Part shown: positions 31,345 to 40,813 of the stretch, piece after piece
How positions within the stretch are numbered: position 1 is the stretch's first letter
Layout: each line of letters starts with the position of its first letter
Virus record (IMG/VR): IMGVR_UViG_3300046514_000858
Span: 29,746-93,745 of that record
Reading direction: 5' to 3' (one strand)
Length of the DNA stretch: 64,000 nt
From: a virus
The notes under the pieces: generated by a model
Databases searched by the model: none
Told to the model about the DNA's origin: nothing
Seen by the model: only the letters and a program-made list of their open reading frames with translations
Position numbers and translations under genes: made by a program

Positions 31345-32021
31345 TGAACCGGGAGGACTTCCTCTTCCCGGCCGGTACCGTCGCCGCCCGGCCCCGGCGG
31401 AGGGGTCTGGCCCGTATGATGGTGCTGGACCGCGCCACGGGCGATTTAACGCATCGTACGGTCCAAAACCTCCCAGAGTACCTTTCCGGCTGGGAAACGT
31501 GGGCAAACGCCTCCTACGCAGCGCAGCACCCCAATCCAGAGCTGCACCCCCTCTACGCCGCCGTTCCGGGGTCCCACGCCACCCCCAGCGCCGGGATCCC
31601 CCTGCCCGAGGATGTGGTCAAACGGCTGGAAATCAAGACGTTCACTCTCCACATCGGCGGTCCAAGAGATCAGCCGGACATTCGCCAAGGATTCAAGACC
31701 GGGGTGGGCTGGCGGGAATGGTACCAAATTCCCGCCCCGCCCAAGACCCCGGTCGCTGCCATCGGAACGACGGCGGTCAAGGCCATGGAGACGTGGGCTC
31801 GAACCGGCCAGCTTGAAGGCTGGAGCGACCTCTTCATCCAGCCCCCCTTCGAGTTCAAGGCTGTCGGGAAGCTGCTGACGAATTGGCACTTTCCCGGCGA
31901 GCCGCTGCTGGCGCTGACCTGCGCCTTCGGCGGATATGAATTTGTGCGTGAGGCATACGAGGCGGCTGTGGCCGAGAAGTATCTCTTCTCCTGCTACGGC
32001 GACCGCCTCCTGATCATCTGA
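31344..32021 (+). CDS. Tail-module hypothetical protein (225 aa)
   Basis: Overlaps both neighbours by one base (TGATG). Trp-rich in the second half (GWREWYQIPAPP, WSDLFIQPPFEFK). Position between Dit and hub genes suggests a tail-tip component. No family recognised. An internal GTCCAAG at 31661 is within codons and is not considered a promoter. Confidence 0.55.
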   Translation: MNREDFLFPAGTVAARPRRRGLARMMVLDRATGDLTHRTVQNLPEYLSGWETWANASYAAQHPNPELHPLYAAVPGSHATPSAGIPLPEDVVKRLEIKTFTLHIGGPRDQPDIRQGFKTGVGWREWYQIPAPPKTPVAAIGTTAVKAMETWARTGQLEGWSDLFIQPPFEFKAVGKLLTNWHFPGEPLLALTCAFGGYEFVREAYEAAVAEKYLFSCYGDRLLII

Positions 32022-35000
32022 TGAGTTGCACGGGTCCGGCCCCGACCTTCGCGGATATCGGCGATTGGGTCCTCTCTCACGACGGATCCGGTTGCGAGAA
32101 CACCGCCACCATCCACGTCAACGCCGAGTGCGGCTCGTCCGGCTACACCGTCAAGCTCATCCGCACCATCGACGGATCCGACACGACGGTCTACACGGCC
32201 TCCATCCCCAACGGACCTTTGACGGCGATGGCGTTCTCGTACGAGGACCTTCCGCCGTGCGGGCACAAGACCATCGAATACCGCTGGGAGATCCAGTGCG
32301 ACGGCGTCCTGCAGTCGACCAGCTACAACATGTCGACGGATCAGGGTGGCGGCCAGACCCTGACCGGGCACACGATCAATGTCTCCTCGTGCGAGGCCAC
32401 CGACCAGATCCGGGTGCAGCAGAATTGCGGCAACTGCGCGGCCACCCTCAAGCTCTATCGGTCGGCCATCAACTCCTCGGTCACCTTCGATCCGGGCGAG
32501 GTGATTTACACGGTTTCCGTCGGCGCGGGCGTGACCGACCAGACGTACTCGTACGGCGACACTCCGACCTGCGGCTACGGCCAGTACCACTACCAGTGGC
32601 GGCTCACGCCGTCCGATGACGCGGCGATCACGTCGGACGAGCAGACGTACGATCAGGAAACCGCCCCGACAGTCGACGGCTTCACGCTGACCCCCGCAGG
32701 TTGCGACAACGTTGCCAGCGTCCACGTTCTCCAACCCTGCGGCCGGTGCGGTGCGATCCTGAAACTATACCGCCACTTCAACGGCTCGGTGGCCTTCAGT
32801 CCCGACGAAGTCATCCACACGGAAGATGTGCCGCAGGGATTCTCCGATGCCACGTACAGCTACACCGACACGCCCTCTTGCGGTAAGGGAACGTGGCACT
32901 ACGCGTGGAAGCTGGAATGGGACAACGGCTCGACCGGCGTCGCGGAGCTCACGGCCGATGGCGCGCTCCCGGCAACCCTCGTCGATCACGAGATCGCCAA
33001 AGACGCCGAGTGCAACATCACCAACAAGATCAAGGTCACGAATCCCTGCCTCGCGTGCGCGGGCACGATCAAGCTCTATCGGAAGCTCAACTCCGCGCCC
33101 GCGGGCGTGCCGGGCGAGCTGATCTATACCGACGCCGTCCCGGCGGGGCTGATCGTCCACAAGCAGTACATCTACACCGAGCATCCGGGAGACGGGCACT
33201 GGTACTACGAGTGGTCGGTCGTGGATGTGGACGGCAACGTCGACGACACGCTGCCTCCCAAGGACATCACGGTCGACTGCACGGTCTACGTTCCCGCCCG
33301 GGTCACGCTGCCTTCGGATGCGTTCGAGAAGCAGGTCGTGCTCGTGCAGGTCACGGGATCCCCCGCGGGCGGGCTGATCTTCACCGACAAGCAGATTCTC
33401 AATCTCGCCGAGCAGCGGCTGGAGTGGTGGTACCACAAGAACGGCGGCTGTGCCTACTTCCGGATCCTGACCCACGAGTTCCTCGACGGCGCGGACTTCA
33501 CCGACGCGATGGATGAGTCGTGGGAGGTCCACGTCCGCATCAAGCTGGGCGGCGAGGACACGTACACGACGTGGTACCGCGGCGTCATCCGATCCATCAA
33601 GCAGCAGGAACAGGGCACCGACCTCTACATGGACGTCCGCGGCTACGGCTACGTCGAGATGCTCAACAACATCATGGTCCAGCGGGAGTATCCCGTGGGC
33701 ATGACGGTCAAAGAGATCGTCGACGACATCATCGACAAGGACGTCCGGCCGTGGACTCGCATCGTCCGGCCGAGCGACATCGACGTCACGAACGGCGACA
33801 GCGGCGTCGATCCGTCCGGCTATGCCATCAAAGACCGCGTCCACTTCGAGTGCTCCGCCCTCACCGCGATCAAGTTCCTCGCCGAGCTGCAGGGCGACCG
33901 TGAATGGGGAGTTGACGCCCTCCGGCGCTTCTACTTCCGGGCCAACAACTCGGATGTCGTGGCCAACTTCTTCCTGCTGAAGGACGTCATCGACCGCGTC
34001 GCGGGCGGCAAGATCCTCGGCCAGACCAACAGCTACAAGATGGCGGGCAAGTCCTTCGGCGCACGCGACTATCTCAAGGTGCGCGCGGACGTGACGGACG
34101 CCACCGCCGTGGGCCGCCGCGAGAAGGCAGTCGAGCTGCCGTGGCTGGAGGGCGACCTCGACGCCAGCCGCTGGGCCGACAACATCATCGGCATCAATCG
34201 GGGTGGGCAGCAGTGGGCCGTCATCACGAAGAAGCACGTCACCCAGCGCCTCGACGCCTCGCACCCGTTCGGCCGGGTCACCGTGTACGGCTCGGACATG
34301 TCGAACGACGTGCACACGTACGACATCGCCAAGATCCAGTACATCGAAGGCGGCCCGCGCGCGCCCGCGGAGGTGCGCGAGAAGGGCGTGCCCAAGAAGA
34401 CGGCCGACAACGACCAGCCGCTGAAGGTCCAGTATTACCTCGGCCACTACCCGAACGATCTGATCGACGAGCTCAAGGAAACCCTGCGCGACCAGATCGA
34501 GGCGCTCAAGGGCCGCCATAAGCAGTTCCGCTATCCCAACGACATCACGAACGAGGCGATTCTCATTCCGGGCAAGATCCCGGGCGAGATGAAGTTCTAC
34601 CACAAGGTTCCGGACGTCACGAACACGGATGTCCTGAACAGCGCCATCGACCTCTCGGACCCGACGAACCCCCGCGGCTCGCAGGTCGTCTGGATCGGCG
34701 GCCAGTGGGTGAAGGTCTCTGTCCGGCGCACGTTCACCTCCCTGTCCGGCGTCCGGGGCCTGTACATCGGCGAAGTCGCCTCGGTCATCACCGACATCAC
34801 CAACAGCTCGTTCGGTGTGATGTACTGGTGGAACGGGCTGGTCTGGGACGTGGTGGGCTCTGGAAGCGGCGGCGGTGGGGGCGGCGGGTCCTCCGTAGGT
34901 TCCGACCCTCCCACGACCATCCTTCCGGACGATGCGCCGAATCCCGGTGTGTCCGCGCTGGCCTCGCGCCAAGACCACCGTCACGGCATCGCCGCGGACG

Positions 35001-35368
35001 TCGCCGGGCCCATCGCGATTGGCGACAGCGCGGCCGAGGGCGTTGCGACCAGCTTCGCGCGTTCGGACCATCGGCACTCTGTGCCCGCGGGCACGCCGGT
35101 CGACATCACGAACGCGAACGCGGACGGCGTCGCCACGACGTTCGCGCGCTCCGATCACAGGCACCGCGGCATCCGTACCGTGAAGGTGAAGGGTCAGGCC
35201 GACATCGACGGCTACGTCGACATCACGGCCGGGCTCTACATCCGCGTCACGCAATCCGGTCAGACCCTTACGTTCGATGTTGATGATCTGGTGGCCTACA
35301 TCAACACGCTTGCTTTGGCCGCCTATAACCCGATCACCGATCCGGTGTTCTGGTCTCTCATGGGGTGA
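32021..35368 (+). CDS. Tail hub protein with four Cys-paired repeats and DHRH repeats (1115 aa)
   Basis: Residues 1-415 contain four repeats of about 100 residues, each with a C-x(1-2)-C pair followed by LKLYR or an equivalent and a YSY/YTY-D strand, likely Ig-like domains stabilised by disulfides or metal. Residues about 425-900 fit a baseplate hub (Tal/gp27-like) domain. After a Gly/Ser run, three SRxDHRH motifs recur about 35 residues apart, then a short C-terminal domain. DHRH/HxH repeats in tail fibres can bind metal along the trimer axis. It is probably the receptor-facing tail tip. Confidence 0.7.
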   Translation: MSCTGPAPTFADIGDWVLSHDGSGCENTATIHVNAECGSSGYTVKLIRTIDGSDTTVYTASIPNGPLTAMAFSYEDLPPCGHKTIEYRWEIQCDGVLQSTSYNMSTDQGGGQTLTGHTINVSSCEATDQIRVQQNCGNCAATLKLYRSAINSSVTFDPGEVIYTVSVGAGVTDQTYSYGDTPTCGYGQYHYQWRLTPSDDAAITSDEQTYDQETAPTVDGFTLTPAGCDNVASVHVLQPCGRCGAILKLYRHFNGSVAFSPDEVIHTEDVPQGFSDATYSYTDTPSCGKGTWHYAWKLEWDNGSTGVAELTADGALPATLVDHEIAKDAECNITNKIKVTNPCLACAGTIKLYRKLNSAPAGVPGELIYTDAVPAGLIVHKQYIYTEHPGDGHWYYEWSVVDVDGNVDDTLPPKDITVDCTVYVPARVTLPSDAFEKQVVLVQVTGSPAGGLIFTDKQILNLAEQRLEWWYHKNGGCAYFRILTHEFLDGADFTDAMDESWEVHVRIKLGGEDTYTTWYRGVIRSIKQQEQGTDLYMDVRGYGYVEMLNNIMVQREYPVGMTVKEIVDDIIDKDVRPWTRIVRPSDIDVTNGDSGVDPSGYAIKDRVHFECSALTAIKFLAELQGDREWGVDALRRFYFRANNSDVVANFFLLKDVIDRVAGGKILGQTNSYKMAGKSFGARDYLKVRADVTDATAVGRREKAVELPWLEGDLDASRWADNIIGINRGGQQWAVITKKHVTQRLDASHPFGRVTVYGSDMSNDVHTYDIAKIQYIEGGPRAPAEVREKGVPKKTADNDQPLKVQYYLGHYPNDLIDELKETLRDQIEALKGRHKQFRYPNDITNEAILIPGKIPGEMKFYHKVPDVTNTDVLNSAIDLSDPTNPRGSQVVWIGGQWVKVSVRRTFTSLSGVRGLYIGEVASVITDITNSSFGVMYWWNGLVWDVVGSGSGGGGGGGSSVGSDPPTTILPDDAPNPGVSALASRQDHRHGIAADVAGPIAIGDSAAEGVATSFARSDHRHSVPAGTPVDITNANADGVATTFARSDHRHRGIRTVKVKGQADIDGYVDITAGLYIRVTQSGQTLTFDVDDLVAYINTLALAAYNPITDPVFWSLMG

Positions 35369-35371
35369 TGC

Positions 35372-35704
35372 ATGGCTGGAACGCCGAAATGCCTGATTCA
35401 GTACCTGTTCACCAACGCGCTGACGACCGCCGTCACCGTCCCGGCGAACAAGCGTTGGACCGTGTCCATGATCCATGTGACGAACATCGACACGGTGCAG
35501 CGCACCTTCACGATCCATCACGTCGCGAGCGGAGACAGCGCGGCGGATAAGAACAAGCTCGCGAAGGCGGCGGCCCTCCCGGCGGCCGACTACTGCGAGT
35601 TCTTTGGCGGGGCCGTGATGGCGACGGGCGACTCGATTCAGGGTAACTCCGATGCCAACAACGGCATCTCGATTCAGGTCTACGGCATTGAGGAGTCCGT
35701 CTGA
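35372..35704 (+). CDS. Small virion appendage-like protein (110 aa)
   Basis: Beta-rich with a KRWTVSMIHVTNID strand pair and a C-terminal ATGDSIQG...ISIQVYGIEE motif seen in small phage tail or capsid-decorating proteins. Directly follows the hub gene; overlaps the next ATG. Function inferred from order. Confidence 0.6.
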   Translation: MAGTPKCLIQYLFTNALTTAVTVPANKRWTVSMIHVTNIDTVQRTFTIHHVASGDSAADKNKLAKAAALPAADYCEFFGGAVMATGDSIQGNSDANNGISIQVYGIEESV

Positions 35705-36612
35705 TGCCTCGTGGTATCTCCCGTCATAGAGGAGCAGAAAAGCAGACGATCCTCGACTTGGATACGAGGACCATCACTGCTCTGGCGGCCGACACCGACG
35801 ACTGGGCTGACCTTCTGGTCGGCGCGGCGTTCGCCATCGGCTGCACCGGAGCCGACCGCACGGTCAAGGGCATCGCGGGCGGGCGCGAGGGACGCACCAT
35901 TGAGCTGATCAACGTGCTCGGCTACAACGTCTTCCTGCAGAACGAGGCCACGTCCTCGGTCGCCGGAAACCGCATCCTGACCGGCATGCCGAGCAACGCG
36001 TCCTTCCAGATCCCGCCGAACGGCGCGGTGTTCCTGACCTATAACAACACCGTCAATCGCTGGGTTGTTGCCCACGGGAACGTGAACTACTACCCCGAGA
36101 CGGATGCCAACGTCGCCGTGCTGTTCCGCAACAAGAAACCGAATCGCGCGGGCGGCATGATGACGCAGGGCACCTTCCTGCAACTGCTCGGCACGTCTCA
36201 GGGATTCCTCAAGCCGAAGTTCACCGCCAAGACCAGCGGCGACATCGGCAATCAGGCGTTCGGAGTGGTCTCTGGCGCTCAGGTATCCTTCACGATGCCC
36301 GCAGCCGGAGACGTGATTGTCGCTGTGCATGCCACTTCTAAATCCGGCACGCCCGGGGCGGTAGTGGCCATCGCTTCGGCTATCGGTGTAAGATTCGACT
36401 CTGATACGGCTCTGGTCTTGAACAGCGTGGACATGGTCAACGGCGGCGGCTCGGACTACATCAACGCCTTCCCTCTCTTTGGAGTGTGGGGCAAGTCGCT
36501 CGCTGCTGGCGCTCATACGGCTGATCTTTGTTGGGGAGACTCGTCCGGAAACTACGGCATGTACGCCGACGCGTCCCATCCTGCAGTCATCGCAGTTTTG
36601 TATCCGGGGTAA
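35704..36612 (+). CDS. Tail appendage protein (302 aa)
   Basis: Beta-rich with Asn/Gly-rich turns, including INVLGYNVFLQNEATSS and FLTYNNTVNRWVVAHGN, a pattern common in tail-fibre head-binding and shaft regions. C-terminal half is a second compact beta domain. Overlaps the upstream stop (TGATG). Not assigned to a named family. Confidence 0.6.
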   Translation: MPRGISRHRGAEKQTILDLDTRTITALAADTDDWADLLVGAAFAIGCTGADRTVKGIAGGREGRTIELINVLGYNVFLQNEATSSVAGNRILTGMPSNASFQIPPNGAVFLTYNNTVNRWVVAHGNVNYYPETDANVAVLFRNKKPNRAGGMMTQGTFLQLLGTSQGFLKPKFTAKTSGDIGNQAFGVVSGAQVSFTMPAAGDVIVAVHATSKSGTPGAVVAIASAIGVRFDSDTALVLNSVDMVNGGGSDYINAFPLFGVWGKSLAAGAHTADLCWGDSSGNYGMYADASHPAVIAVLYPG

Positions 36613-36614
36613 GC

Positions 36615-37010
36615 ATGGGCATCACGCGATTCAATCAGTGGGAAGATCCGAGCCCCGTGATCGGCAAGGCTGATTTCGAGTGGTTCTACTCTGGCACTCT
36701 GCAGATCAACGACGACAACAAGATCCCGGTGAAGTCCAAGAGCATAGACGTCTACATCAACAAGCTGGAAGTGCTGCTGTACAGCGCGGCGGTCGATTCG
36801 GACGTCACAAACGGAGCCGTGGTCGTGAAGTTCTACAAGAACGCCGTCCTGATTGATCAAGTGCGCGTCGTAGGCGGGGCCGTGCAGGCTTCGACGACCA
36901 TCGCCCGCACTCTGGTCACGGCGGGCGACCGCATGACGGCGTCGATCACGCGCGTCGGCACGACCAATTACGGCATCACAGCTTCCATGTACGCGCGGGT
37001 GACGACGTGA
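36615..37010 (+). CDS. Tail appendage protein (131 aa)
   Basis: Compact beta sandwich-like sequence (VDVYINKLEVLLYSAAV, AVVVKFYKNAVLIDQVRV). Starts 2 bases after the previous stop and overlaps the next start, part of the appendage operon. No family recognised. Confidence 0.55.
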   Translation: MGITRFNQWEDPSPVIGKADFEWFYSGTLQINDDNKIPVKSKSIDVYINKLEVLLYSAAVDSDVTNGAVVVKFYKNAVLIDQVRVVGGAVQASTTIARTLVTAGDRMTASITRVGTTNYGITASMYARVTT

Positions 37011-37816
37011 CGATTCCTTTCTTTCTCGACTCGACTCAGGTCCCGTTCAACTACACCGAGATTTACGGGATCACGGACGTCGAGACCGGCGGCGTGGGCA
37101 TCATCACGACGTTCCGGGCGCAGGCCGTCACTGGCCTCGGCTGGACCGAGCCTTCGGCCGCACTCTTCAAGACCCCAGTCGACGCGGCGAGTCGGTGGTT
37201 CGACGTCCTGCTGACCCGCATCTCGGCAACAGTCCTTGAGTTCCGGATGCGCAACTCTGCGGGCACCACGATCACGACGCGCCGCATCCAGATCACGTCG
37301 GGGTTCGCGGTCCGCTTCTTCACGAATACCATGGGATTCCTGATCGAAGCGCTGCAGGCTGACCCGGCGTCGTCCGAGACGTTGCAGGGTCATATGCTTG
37401 ATCAGAGTCCGAATCTGCAATCGGACGTGTCTAATTACGTCGTCATGGGCGGTCGTCGCAGCAACACGAGCACGGACGATGGAAGCGGCAACATTGTGGG
37501 TAACCTCGCGGCCATCGACAACGGCACGCCCGCGTTTGTGGCGGGACGGTTGCCCTCCTCTCTGAATCCGGCGAGTGCGGGTATCGCCTTACTGAACAGC
37601 CAACAGAGTGTTCTTCTGCGGGATCTGCTCATTCACATCAATCAGGCTGGCACGATCCGATGGAGTGGGCGCATCTGCCACGCGCTCCAAATTGATTCCG
37701 GTATTCCTCCCGGCTCGGATAGGGCGGTCAAAATCGACACCAGCACGACGGCGACATATCGGGTAACCGGCAACCCGCTATTCCAGACCGTCAGAATGTG
37801 CATGAGGAAATCCTAA
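37007..37816 (+). CDS. Tail appendage protein, paralogue 1 (269 aa)
   Basis: Shares with the next gene GITDV, a conserved GWTEP-x-x-ALF-x-x-PVD-x-A motif, TRI-x-AT-x-x-EFRMR and a C-terminal RVxG-P-x-x-R-C-RK block, spaced alike. GTG start, overlapping the upstream stop. Probably one of two tandem-duplicated receptor-binding or fibre subunits. Confidence 0.65.
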   Translation: MTIPFFLDSTQVPFNYTEIYGITDVETGGVGIITTFRAQAVTGLGWTEPSAALFKTPVDAASRWFDVLLTRISATVLEFRMRNSAGTTITTRRIQITSGFAVRFFTNTMGFLIEALQADPASSETLQGHMLDQSPNLQSDVSNYVVMGGRRSNTSTDDGSGNIVGNLAAIDNGTPAFVAGRLPSSLNPASAGIALLNSQQSVLLRDLLIHINQAGTIRWSGRICHALQIDSGIPPGSDRAVKIDTSTTATYRVTGNPLFQTVRMCMRKS

Positions 37817-38602
37817 ATGGCCTCTCCTGATTTCATCAACGACACGATCTGTCCGTGGTACTACCACCAGAGCACGGGCATCACGGACGTCAATACGATC
37901 ATTTCGGATCTACGGACGGCGCTTGTCACCAATCTCTCGTGGACCGAACCGACGACGGCGCTCTTCCAGTCCCCGGTCGATTCCGCCGGGCGTTTCATGG
38001 ACATTCTGTGCACGAGGATCACGGCAACCAACATCGAATTCCGGATGCGGGATTTCCGAGCTGGCGTGCTTGTCACTGAGCGTATCCAGATCGACGCGAC
38101 AGCGACCGTTAACTACTTCGCTGGGAAATATTACGTTGTCGTCGAATCACTCAGGGCCACTCCTGAACTGATGCGCATGTGGATTCTTGAGCAGACTCCA
38201 GACGCGGCAGGGTCGAGCGGAAACTATACCGCGGCGCACGCATACCGTACAAGCGGCGATGTCGCGGATGGAAGTGAATCGGCTTGGAGGTTTTTCGTTT
38301 TCGAGAACGGAGTCTCTACGGTTGCCCATCGCTCCCATCTCTCCAACAGCATGGCGGGCAGCGTCATCACGCTCACGGATGCCGCCGGATCTCTCATGTA
38401 TCTTGAGCCTGAAATTTATATCTCTCCTCAAGGCGTCGCCCGCTGGGCGGGCAGGCTGTATCAGGCGTTCATTTGCGATTCCGGCATCGCGTTTGGAACC
38501 GACAAAACGATCCCGGTAGACGACGCAGGAACGACGGCAGTATTCCGAGTCCTCGGCCTACCGTCGATCAATAATTATCGCATCTGTGTTAGGAAGGCAT
38601 GA
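37817..38602 (+). CDS. Tail appendage protein, paralogue 2 (261 aa)
   Basis: Paralogue of the preceding gene (see shared motifs there), starting immediately after its stop. Codon third positions are noticeably less GC-rich than in the head genes, which fits faster exchange of host-recognition genes. Overlaps the next ATG. Confidence 0.65.
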   Translation: MASPDFINDTICPWYYHQSTGITDVNTIISDLRTALVTNLSWTEPTTALFQSPVDSAGRFMDILCTRITATNIEFRMRDFRAGVLVTERIQIDATATVNYFAGKYYVVVESLRATPELMRMWILEQTPDAAGSSGNYTAAHAYRTSGDVADGSESAWRFFVFENGVSTVAHRSHLSNSMAGSVITLTDAAGSLMYLEPEIYISPQGVARWAGRLYQAFICDSGIAFGTDKTIPVDDAGTTAVFRVLGLPSINNYRICVRKA

Positions 38603-38973
38603 TGCCGACGTTTCTCAATCTGCAAGCGCGAGCGACGGGCAGTCCAAAAAACGCCGTCGTGATTACTGCCGTTGCACACTGTGACCAAGTTCATACTGCC
38701 GACACTCTTGCTCATGTGGCAACTGACCGAACGTCGCTCTTGAAGACCCTATCTGGATCCGCAGCACAATCAGCTCCGCTCCTTATGAAACGGGAAACGT
38801 CGACCCCTAAGAACGCCGCGATCATCACGACGATAGGAGACGGGAATTGTGGCCTCTCTCTTGTGGATGTGGTCAGGCAAGAAAGCGGAACAAAAACCTT
38901 CGTTCATATGAAGGGCGACATGAACGGTAATTTCAAATCCGACCAAAAGCATCGCGGTGGCGTGGCTGGATGA
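38599..38973 (+). CDS. Hypothetical protein with internal duplication (124 aa)
   Basis: Two similar segments, SPKNAVVITAVAHCD and TPKNAAIITTIGDGNCG, about 50 residues apart suggest an internal duplication. Follows the appendage genes and ends just before a P-C element. Function unknown. Confidence 0.5.
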   Translation: MMPTFLNLQARATGSPKNAVVITAVAHCDQVHTADTLAHVATDRTSLLKTLSGSAAQSAPLLMKRETSTPKNAAIITTIGDGNCGLSLVDVVRQESGTKTFVHMKGDMNGNFKSDQKHRGGVAG

Positions 38974-38987
38974 GTCCAAGGAGATAC
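38974..38987 (+). promoter_or_regulatory. P-C element
   Basis: GTCCAAGGAGATAC; ATG at 38989 lies 8 bases after GTCCAAG. Confidence 0.6.
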
Positions 38988-38988
38988 A

Positions 38989-39471
38989 ATGAAGAATTTC
39001 AAGAAGCATCACGCTGAGCATCTGGACGGGACCCGCGGGTCGTGGCGGCCTGCCTTGATCGGTGCGCTCGTTGGCGCGGATGGTCACTACGTCTCGTGGA
39101 AAGAGATCGTGGTCGTCTCCTGCCACAACTGCGGCCTGCAGTACGGCGTCGGTGGTGACGAGGCTCAGATCCAACCGGACGGCACGACCGACATCCCGGT
39201 CCGCTGCCACCACTGCGGCCTGACCGATCACATGACCTTCGACTCCCACGCCGCCCCCGCCGGGCGCGAGCACTTCGCCAAGATCAAGGCCGAGGCCGAG
39301 AAGGGCGTGCGAGATGCACGTCTGAACGCGCTGCACGAGAAGATCAAGGCCGACATGCAGGCCGACCTTCACGACCGGGCTCTGGCCGAAGCACGCAAGA
39401 TCCTGCCGGACGGAGCGACCAACGCGCAGGAACTCTTCAAGTCCGCGATGGGCAAGAAGTTCACGGGGTAA
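38989..39471 (+). CDS. Zinc-ribbon hypothetical protein (160 aa)
   Basis: CHNCG and CHHCG pairs about 30 residues apart form a zinc ribbon (residues about 45-80), followed by a helical Lys/Ala-rich C-terminus. Sits between the tail appendage and sugar genes. Function unknown. Confidence 0.6.
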   Translation: MKNFKKHHAEHLDGTRGSWRPALIGALVGADGHYVSWKEIVVVSCHNCGLQYGVGGDEAQIQPDGTTDIPVRCHHCGLTDHMTFDSHAAPAGREHFAKIKAEAEKGVRDARLNALHEKIKADMQADLHDRALAEARKILPDGATNAQELFKSAMGKKFTG

Positions 39472-39487
39472 GGCTTCGAGTCTCGCT

Positions 39488-39501
39488 GTCCAAGATTGCG
39501 T
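39488..39501 (+). promoter_or_regulatory. P-C element
   Basis: GTCCAAGATTGCGT upstream of the sugar cassette; ATG at 39519. Confidence 0.55.
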
Positions 39502-39518
39502 ACATCGCAGGACAGTGA

Positions 39519-40118
39519 ATGACCACGAAGCTGCATATCGGCTGCGGCACCGTTTATCTGGACGACTGGATCAACGTTGACGTGCCCTCCTCGGATTGTC
39601 ATCTCGCCACCGACCGCCCAGATCTCGTCGCCAAGTACCGCACCACGGCCGACGACTATTACGCCCGGCACAAGAAGACGGTCGAGGATCTTCGCAAGGG
39701 GCCGCTCCATCAGGAGTACGTCTGCGACCGCTACGGGTCGTACGAGTTCCTCCCCGCCGCGCCCGGCACGATCACCGAGATCCTCGCGCGACATAGTTTC
39801 GAGCACCTCTCCATCACGGAAGCCCGGCGTGCGCTCGTTCTTATGAATAGGGTTCTCGCGGCCGACGGACAGCTTGTGCTGGACGTGCCCGATCACGAGG
39901 CTACGCTCCGGCTCTACCGAGAGACCGGTGACGAGTTCTTCGTGCGCCATCTGCTCGGCCCACGGAGAAACGACTGGGGTTTTCATTGCATGAGCTACAC
40001 GCCGGAACGTCTGGACGGGCTCTTGCATGACTACGGCTTCTCCCTGATCGCCGACGAGCCCAACATCCACGTCTACCCCGCCTTCTGCCGTCGTTACGTG
40101 AAGCGCGAGGCGATCTGA
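39519..40118 (+). CDS. SAM-dependent methyltransferase (199 aa)
   Basis: KLHIGCGTVYLDDWINVDV (SAM motif I with following acidic strand), RHSFEHLS and RVLAADGQLVLDVPD are the hallmark segments of type 11 methyltransferases associated with glycan biosynthesis. Opens the 39.5-45.9 kb cassette and overlaps the next gene by one base. Confidence 0.8.
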   Translation: MTTKLHIGCGTVYLDDWINVDVPSSDCHLATDRPDLVAKYRTTADDYYARHKKTVEDLRKGPLHQEYVCDRYGSYEFLPAAPGTITEILARHSFEHLSITEARRALVLMNRVLAADGQLVLDVPDHEATLRLYRETGDEFFVRHLLGPRRNDWGFHCMSYTPERLDGLLHDYGFSLIADEPNIHVYPAFCRRYVKREAI

Positions 40119-40813
40119 TGGATCAGCCCCTTCTGAGCGTGATCGTCGGCACTATTGATCGCCCTCAGCACATCGCCAACTGCATCGAATCCGTCCGGCG
40201 GCACACGACCATTCCTTACGAGCTCATTGTCGGCGACGCATCCGAGCGGCATCCTCCACTGGTTTCCAGCGGCCCCCTACGCGTCGTACGGGAGAAGCCT
40301 CGTCTCGGCCACGCCAAGGGCTACAACCAGCTCTTCCGGCAGGCCCGCGGCAAGTGGGTCTGCTGGCTGAACGACGACGCGCGCGTCACGCCCGGCTGGG
40401 CCAACAACGCGGTCGCGTTCATGGAGTACACCCCATGGGTCGGCCTCGGGTGCTTCTACTACTCCGAGCACGGCTGCTGCTTCCACCTCTCCCAGTATCA
40501 GGATTTCATCTACGCCAACTTCGGGATCCTGTCGAAGCAATTCGGCGACCGCATCGGGTGGTTCGATGAGTGCGTCCGGATGTATGGGGCCGACAACTCC
40601 ATCACCTTCAAGACGATCCTCGCCGGGAAGGGCGTGTCCGGCATCCCCGGCGCGAAGATCATGCACGAGCCCATCTCGGACGACATTCGCCGCGGCAACA
40701 TGGCGGGACAAAAATCCGACGAGAAAGCGCTTTTGGACAAGTATCGACCGTTCATGTGGGAAATGAAGAAGTCCATGGCGCGCCTTCCGCAGTCACCATT
40801 GAGGATTCCATGA
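40118..40813 (+). CDS. GT2-like glycosyltransferase (231 aa)
   Basis: N-terminus LSVIVGTIDRPQHIANCIESV and WVCWLNDDARVTPGW (the D-D/DxD metal site) define a GT-A family 2 fold. Overlaps the downstream ATG. It extends or caps a saccharide from a nucleotide sugar. Confidence 0.85.
   Translation: MDQPLLSVIVGTIDRPQHIANCIESVRRHTTIPYELIVGDASERHPPLVSSGPLRVVREKPRLGHAKGYNQLFRQARGKWVCWLNDDARVTPGWANNAVAFMEYTPWVGLGCFYYSEHGCCFHLSQYQDFIYANFGILSKQFGDRIGWFDECVRMYGADNSITFKTILAGKGVSGIPGAKIMHEPISDDIRRGNMAGQKSDEKALLDKYRPFMWEMKKSMARLPQSPLRIP

Noticed and set aside
31661-31667. GTCCAAG inside the 31344 gene
   Set aside because: It lies within codons for G-P-R in a long gene, with no start nearby. GTC-CAA and TCC-AAG are common codon pairs here.
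32765-35521. 918-codon minus-strand frame opposite the hub gene
   Set aside because: Antisense shadow with repetitive Asp/Val/Arg composition and no initiation signal.
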